A stretch of 49,348 nt of DNA from an uncultured Prevotellaceae bacterium (GTDB lineage: Bacteria > Bacteroidota > Bacteroidia > Bacteroidales > Muribaculaceae), in the NCBI GenBank assembly GCA_905210415.1, contig CAJLWM010000008.1, positions 1-49,348 on the forward strand. The letters are read 5' to 3'. Under the pieces are notes generated by a model. That model saw only the letters and a list, made by a program, of their open reading frames with translations. It was not told where the DNA came from and did no database searches. Both the position numbers and the translations under genes were made by a program. Positions 44,348 to 49,348 of the stretch are shown here, piece by piece. Every line of letters begins with the position of its first letter. Position 1 is the first letter of the stretch.

Positions 44348-46108
44348 TTAATAGTCAGGATTGGTAAGGTTCGGGTCGCGGTCGGTTTCAAGGCGAGGAA
44401 TTGGCCACCATGTGAATCGAGGAGCCCAGAATCTGTTTTTGTCGCGTACGCGCAGTTTCTCTTTGTATGCTTCGTATGAAGGAACGTCGTTGAGGTCGCT
44501 GCGGGCAGAGGTCTTAAAGTTAGGAATGTCGGTTTCTGAGAGACCCTCATAGCGAATCTCTGGCAATGGTTGTCCGTAAGAAGGTTGTCCGTTGATCAAG
44601 TCGCCAATGCCCCAACGGCGCACGTCGACGAATAACAGACCTTCAAGTGCAAATTCCACTTTACGTTCGCGGCGCACCAATTGTTTCATTTTGTCAACAT
44701 TGCCGATTCTGTCGTCAGAAACATTGGGCATTCCGGCACGATGGCGCAATTCGTTGATTGCTGTGTATACGGTTTCGTCTAATTCTCCGAGTTCAATCTT
44801 CGCTTCGGCATAGTTGAGCAAGATTTCGGCATAGCGCATAAGGATGAGGTTGGTAGAAGAGCTCATCAATTGTTCAGCGGTTTCGTTTGCATATTTGCGC
44901 CATACATAACCTACGCCGTTGTTTACAAGAGAAGGGCTTGTGCCTGTCACGTCAACATTGTTGGCGTTATACCACTTGTTGCGGCGAGGATAGAATCTTG
45001 TCTTGGCATCATAGATGTTGAGAATGCATTTCAAAGGATTGCTGCCATCTGTGTTGGTGTAGTTGACGGTATCCATGTGTCCGGCAAGAGTGGCCTTGAA
45101 ACGTGGGTCGCGATTCATGGTTGGGTGTTTTGGGTCGTAGAGAGGCGACTCGTCGATGCGCTTGCCGTCGATGCATTCATATGTGTCAACGATAAGGCTG
45201 CTTGGAAAACGCACAGAAGAACCATAGTTGCGCGATGAGTGACCATAGCCCACGGTGTGCAGTTTTTTAGAGCCAGAAGTGGAATACATCAGTTCCCATA
45301 GACACTCGTCTCTCACGTCGCTTTTTGCTTGGCCAGTAAGGTTGAACAAGTCGTTGAAATCATTTGCAAGGTGACGTTTCCCCATCACTTTAGATGCTGC
45401 TTCGGCTGCTTGACGGAAATAATCTTGTCCTTTGCTGTCAACGTTGAAGCTTCCGGCAAACAAGCAGATGCGTGAGATAAGGCCGTAGGCAACGGATTTG
45501 TCTATACGTCCGCGCTCGGTTGCTGTCCAAGGAAGAAAATCGGCAGCATCGTTGAGGTCCTTGGTGAGATATTCTATGATTTCGCCCTTTGGTGTGTGGC
45601 TGGCTTTATACTGTTCTCTGGTGACAGGGGCAGTGAAAAATGGCACATCGCCGAAAGCGGAAATCAGATTGTAGTATGCGTAAGCGCGGAGTACACGGGC
45701 TTCGGCATAGTATTGCTTAGCCTTGTCAGAAATTGTTTCGATGACAGGTTCAGCTCCGGCAATCACTGAGTTGGCACGTGCGATGATGCCGTATTCGCCA
45801 GTCCAGAACGCTTGAATCTTTGCATTGTCGGGGTTGAGCGCTCCGCCAGCGCCAATGCTCTTGTTTTCATCTTGTTCGAGTCCGTAGGCGGTATAGTGGT
45901 CGAGCACGATACATGCTGGAACAGCCCAGTTCATATCGAAATACAACTTTTGGTAAACACCTGTCACGCCTTCCTTCAATCCAGCCTCCGACTTATAGAA
46001 TCCAACGTTGTCGTAGGCTGGATTGTCTTTGTCGAGGAAGTCGGAGCATCCAGCGGCTGCAAATGCTGCAGCGAAGATGAAAATATATTTTGAAATAGTC
46101 TTAATCAT
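44348..46108 (-). CDS. SusD/RagB family outer-membrane lipoprotein
   Basis: A 586-residue protein with a lipoprotein signal ('MIKTISKYIFIFAAAFAAAGC', Cys21). Typical RagB/SusD sequence follows: 'DNVGFYKSEAGLKEGVTGVYQKLY', 'ARVLRAYAYYNLISAFGDVPFF' and the C-terminal 'YAEILLNYAEAKIELGELDETVYTAINELRHRAGMP', 'RRERKVEFALEGLLFVDVRRWG'. It forms the surface lid of the adjacent SusC and binds substrate. It starts 14 bp after the SusC stop. The gene is intact even though its SusC partner carries an internal stop. Confidence 0.93.
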   Translation of the reverse strand: MIKTISKYIFIFAAAFAAAGCSDFLDKDNPAYDNVGFYKSEAGLKEGVTGVYQKLYFDMNWAVPACIVLDHYTAYGLEQDENKSIGAGGALNPDNAKIQAFWTGEYGIIARANSVIAGAEPVIETISDKAKQYYAEARVLRAYAYYNLISAFGDVPFFTAPVTREQYKASHTPKGEIIEYLTKDLNDAADFLPWTATERGRIDKSVAYGLISRICLFAGSFNVDSKGQDYFRQAAEAASKVMGKRHLANDFNDLFNLTGQAKSDVRDECLWELMYSTSGSKKLHTVGYGHSSRNYGSSVRFPSSLIVDTYECIDGKRIDESPLYDPKHPTMNRDPRFKATLAGHMDTVNYTNTDGSNPLKCILNIYDAKTRFYPRRNKWYNANNVDVTGTSPSLVNNGVGYVWRKYANETAEQLMSSSTNLILMRYAEILLNYAEAKIELGELDETVYTAINELRHRAGMPNVSDDRIGNVDKMKQLVRRERKVEFALEGLLFVDVRRWGIGDLINGQPSYGQPLPEIRYEGLSETDIPNFKTSARSDLNDVPSYEAYKEKLRVRDKNRFWAPRFTWWPIPRLETDRDPNLTNPDY

Positions 46109-46122
46109 TGCTTTTTTGATAT

Positions 46123-49100
46123 TTAGAATTCAACATTTAAGCCAAATACGAATGTCTTGTTGAGAGGGTAGAGACTTGCTCCTGAGCTAACGCTGCTCTC
46201 TGGGTCGAAGCCTTCATAGAAATTGCTCTTCAGAGTGAGCAAATTCTGTGCGCTTGCATAGAATCTCACCTTTGAGATATGTGCAGGCTTTGTGATTGCA
46301 GAAGGCAGTGTGTATCCGATAACGATGTTCTTAAGTCGGCAGTATGCTCCGCTCTTCACCCAGAATGATGAAATCATGTTGTTGGGGTTGGTTGCGTTTG
46401 GGTCTTCGAGCAGACGAGGGAACTTAGCGTCGGTGTTCTCTGGAGTCCAATAGTCAAACTGGTATTTGTAGATTGTATAGTTGCCACACAATGCTCTTGC
46501 ACCAGCACCAGAATAGTAGACGTCTTTCTTGCCTACGCCTTGGAAAAACGCTGAGAAGTCGATGCCTTTCCATTGCAGACCGAGTGTCAAGCCAAATTCA
46601 TATCGAGGAGTTGGGTTGCCGATAATTTTACGGTCGTAACTATCGATTTTACCGTCTGGAACGCCGTCTGGACCAGAGATGTCTTTGTATTTGATGTCGC
46701 CAGGAGCCACGTTGGCTTTGTTGCCGCCGTATACTGGCGAGCCCTCGATCTCTTCGCGCGATGTGAAGTATCCGTCGGCTACATATCCATACCACGATCC
46801 GTAAGGTTTGCCCTCGGTGGTGAGAGTTGTAGAGCCTTTGTATTCTTTGCCGAAGAGGTCGGTTACTTTGTTTTTCACATCAGAGATGTTGCCTTTGATA
46901 TAATAATCTAAGTTGCCTACTCTGTCTTGCCAAGCGATTGATAATTCCCAACCGTTGTTTCTCATCGAACCTGCGTTCTCCCATGGAGAAGACATGCCTA
47001 CGAACAAAGGTACGGGGAATTGCTGTAGCATATTTTTGATATTACGTACATAGTAGTCGAAGCTACCGCTAAGTCTGCTCTTTAAGAATGCGTAGTCGAT
47101 ACCGATGTCGAATTGGTGCGATTTTTCCCAAGTGATATTAGGGTAAGCAAGTTGAGTTTGTGCTACACCTGGCGAGAATTCTTTATCGAACCAATATCCG
47201 TAGCCTGTAGCACTACCGATAGATGCAGAATATGGGTAGTAGCTGCTAATGGCTTGGTTGCCTAGCAGACCATAAGAAGCTCTAAGCTTGAAGTTGTCCA
47301 TAACGCCTTTTGCTGATTCCCAGAATGACTCTTGCGAAATTCTCCATCCGGCAGATACTGAAGGAAAGAAACCCCAACGATTGCTGCCAATGAAGCGTGA
47401 TGTGCCGTCGTAGCGACCGTTGACTTCAAAGAGGTATTTGTTGTCGAAAGAATAGTTCACACGGAATAGATATGATAGCATAGCCCAAGAGTGACGAGCG
47501 CTTGAGTTTGTCATCGTTGCAGCATCACCGTTGTTAAGGTCTTCATAGCCTTCATAATAGTAGTTTTTGCGTCCGGCAATCAGATATGAATAGTTGAGCT
47601 CTTCTGATTGGAAACCCATAAGCACTTTCAGATAATTTTTGCCGAAGGTGTTTTCGTATGTGCCAGTCAAGTCATATTGCTTGCGCACTTGCTTGGTGCG
47701 TTGTTCCGACTTTGATGAACCTGTTGTAGGAAACGAGCCTTTAAATGTCCCGTTCTCATAGGTGTCGTAAGGCTTAACGAAAGCGTTTGTCTCACTATCG
47801 TTGCGCTTCCAAGTGTATGCTGCGTATAGGGTAAGACCCTTTAATGGGGTGATAGTCATCGATGTCTTGATGAGGTATTCTGGCGCAGTGCTGTTTGTTG
47901 TGCAACCGGTTCTCACCATTGCTATAGGGTTTGTGCCGTTGATGCCGTATCCGTATGTTCCGTCGGCGTTGATGCCCGACATGATAGGAGTCATTGTCAA
48001 CGCTTTGCCGATGATATTGGCAGCGCTATCCATAACTGGCGATGTGGCGTTGGCTTGACGCACGCTGGCGTCGACACCCAATTTCACCCAATCGTTGATT
48101 TTCATATCTGAATTCAATCGCAATGATGTGCGAGAGAATTTATTGTTGTCTATCAAACCGTCTTGCAAGTAGTAGCCTGCCGATGCGAAGACTTTAAGGA
48201 ACTCGCTACCACCACTCACGCCCACAGAGTAGTTTTGCACAAGTGCAGAGCTTTTGATAACTTCTTTGCGCCAATCGGTGTCGTAATAGTTGGTTTGGTC
48301 TACGCCGCCGTTTTTGTATATTTCAATTACGTTGGTGTAAAGTGGTTGTTGCAATGCGTTTTGGAGAGCAACGTCCACGGCTTGCATATATTCGATAGCC
48401 GTTGCTGGCTCTGGTAGTGTTGTTGGGGTGTTGAGACCCAAGTAGCCGTTGAATGTTACTGTAGGCTTGCCTTCGAGGCCGCGCTTTGTAGTAATAAGGA
48501 TTACGCCGTTTGATGCACGTGAACCGTAGATCGACGCTGAGGCGGCATCCTTAAGCACTGATATCGATTCGATGCTGTTGAGGTCGATTCTGTTGAAATC
48601 ACCTTCTACGCCATCAATGAGAATAAGTGGTGAAGTTGAGGAGTTGAGCGAACCCAAGCCTCAGAGTTTGAGTGATGCTTGGTCGTTGCCAGGTTGTCCC
48701 GATGATTGCACTGCGGTAAGTCCAGGCACGATGCCTTGGAGGGCAGAAGAACCGTTCGACACATTGGCTCTCAAAATATCTTTGCTGCTGATGCTTTGCA
48801 CGGCGCCGGTGAGGTTTATTTTCTTTTGTGTGCCGTATCCCACCACTACCACGTCTTCAAGAGCTGTGGATGATTGTCGCAAGACAATGTCTTTTTGCAT
48901 TGATTTTCGTGCATCGAGTGTAATTGTCTCGGTTCCTACAAACGAGAATTTCAATCGAGTAGGTGAATTCAACTCAACTGAATATCTTCCGTTTTCGTCT
49001 GTAACGCCGATTGCTTTGCCGTCTTTGTTTATAACAGCTACTCCAATCATTGGCTCTCCGCTCTCGTCAACGACTCTGCCTTGCACTGTGAATGCTTGGG

Positions 49101-49170
49101 CAAGCACCGTTTGTGACACGGCGAGGAATACAAGAATCATAGAGGCGATTAAAATTCTTTTCAACTTCAT
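46123..49170 (-). pseudogene. SusC/RagA TonB-dependent transporter with an in-frame TGA
   Basis: Starting at 49170 ('MKLKRILIASMILVFLAVSQTVLAQ'), a carboxypeptidase-D-like domain, the linker 'LEDVVVVGYGTQKKINLTGAV' and the first part of the plug are encoded up to a TGA at 48661-48663. The same frame then continues without a gap as 'GLGSLNSSTSPLILIDG...' to 46123, through the rest of the plug and the whole barrel, ending in Phe. In SusC proteins this position normally reads 'IRGLGS', so the TGA replaces an Arg codon, most simply CGA to TGA. The full reading would be 1015 residues. It is a pseudogene, a sequencing error, or a readthrough case; everything else is intact, so the change is recent. 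It heads the second PUL operon. Confidence 0.85.
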
Positions 49171-49226
49171 TTCTGTATTTTTATCTATTGCTGTCCGGTA
49201 AAACTCCAAAGAGCATAAATACCCTG

Positions 49227-49255
49227 CCCGAAGCCCTGTGAAATTGGACTTCGGG
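49227..49255. other. Hairpin in the leader of the second SusC gene
   Basis: CCCGAAG (49227-49233) and CTTCGGG (49249-49255) form a 7-bp stem. Read on the minus strand it lies just after the predicted SusC start of transcription. Read on the plus strand it is followed by TTTATTTTTT (49256-49265), which looks like a terminator for an antisense transcript, though no plus-strand promoter was found. Confidence 0.45.
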
Positions 49256-49265
49256 TTTATTTTTT

Positions 49266-49273
49266 CAAAAGTA
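49266..49273 (-). promoter_or_regulatory. Candidate -7 promoter box of the second SusCD operon
   Basis: On the minus strand the sequence reads TACTTTTG, matching TAnnTTTG, about 96 bp upstream of the SusC start and just after the upstream gene's stop. The leader length is close to that predicted for the first SusC gene. No -33 TTTG was seen. Confidence 0.4.
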
Positions 49274-49279
49274 AGCCCC

Positions 49280-49348
49280 CTAATCGAAAAGAGTTAGTTC
49301 TGGCGGCGCTTTTTGCATCTCCTTTGCAAGGAAATCATTCCAAGTCTT
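49280..49348 (-). CDS. 3' end of an unidentified gene
   Basis: On the minus strand the frame is open from the window edge to a TAG at 49280-49282, encoding the last 22 residues 'KTWNDFLAKEMQKAPPELTLFD'. The fragment is too short to identify. It lies just upstream of the predicted promoter of the second SusCD operon, where a PUL regulator or another enzyme often sits, but nothing in the fragment shows which. Confidence 0.4.
   Translation of the reverse strand, partial: KTWNDFLAKEMQKAPPELTLFD

Noticed and set aside
48572..49201. 209-residue plus-strand ORF over the 5' end of the second SusC
   Set aside because: It is antisense to recognisable SusC sequence and has no family features.
1..49348. 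CRISPR arrays, tRNA or rRNA genes
   Set aside because: No regularly spaced repeats, cloverleaf sequences or rRNA motifs were seen in a read of both strands; a tRNAscan or Infernal search would be decisive.

Overview
The window is chromosomal DNA from a member of the Bacteroidota, order Bacteroidales. The evidence is two SusC/SusD outer-membrane uptake pairs, glycoside hydrolases with signal peptides, C-terminal tails resembling type IX secretion (T9SS) sorting domains, and -7 boxes of the Bacteroides type (TAnnTTTG). Gut Muribaculaceae or a Prevotella-like relative fits best; that assignment is inference.

Left part (1-13.6 kb) is mostly housekeeping. It holds the 3' end of a Y-family DNA polymerase with a YolD-like partner, a LemA gene with a membrane-protein partner, a xanthine phosphoribosyltransferase/xanthine permease operon, a small alpha-helical protein, a YccF membrane protein with a sugar O-acetyltransferase, a secreted GH20 beta-hexosaminidase and a malic enzyme-phosphotransacetylase fusion. 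Two convergent gene junctions carry copies of the same ~184-bp inverted-repeat-bounded element, which looks like a MITE. A second, different inverted-repeat element lies at 1071-1299.

Middle part (13.8-32.2 kb) has two divergent operons. The minus-strand operon reads SusC-SusD-lipoprotein-PKD lipoprotein and ends at a strong terminator at 13.8 kb. The plus-strand operon reads phosphodiester glycosidase, GHL10/YngK-type hydrolase, TolB-like propeller protein and Amidase_3 protein, and ends at a terminator at 32.2 kb. Three of its four products end in a sorting-type tail. A GH31 enzyme follows.

Right part (34.9-49.2 kb) is a second minus-strand polysaccharide utilization locus: SusC, SusD, a DUF6259-like hydrolase, a second phosphodiester glycosidase, a secreted propeller protein, a GH3-DUF4855 fusion and an unrecognised secreted protein. 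Its SusC is interrupted by one in-frame TGA, and a strong hairpin with a T-run sits directly in front of the GH3 start.

Taken together, 22-49 kb looks like a surface degradation system. Its two phosphodiester glycosidases, amidase and GHL10 protein suggest glycans with sugar-phosphodiester or peptidoglycan-type linkages. The substrate is inference. No regulator (hybrid two-component system, SusR, ECF sigma/anti-sigma), tRNA, rRNA, CRISPR array or transposase gene was seen in the window.
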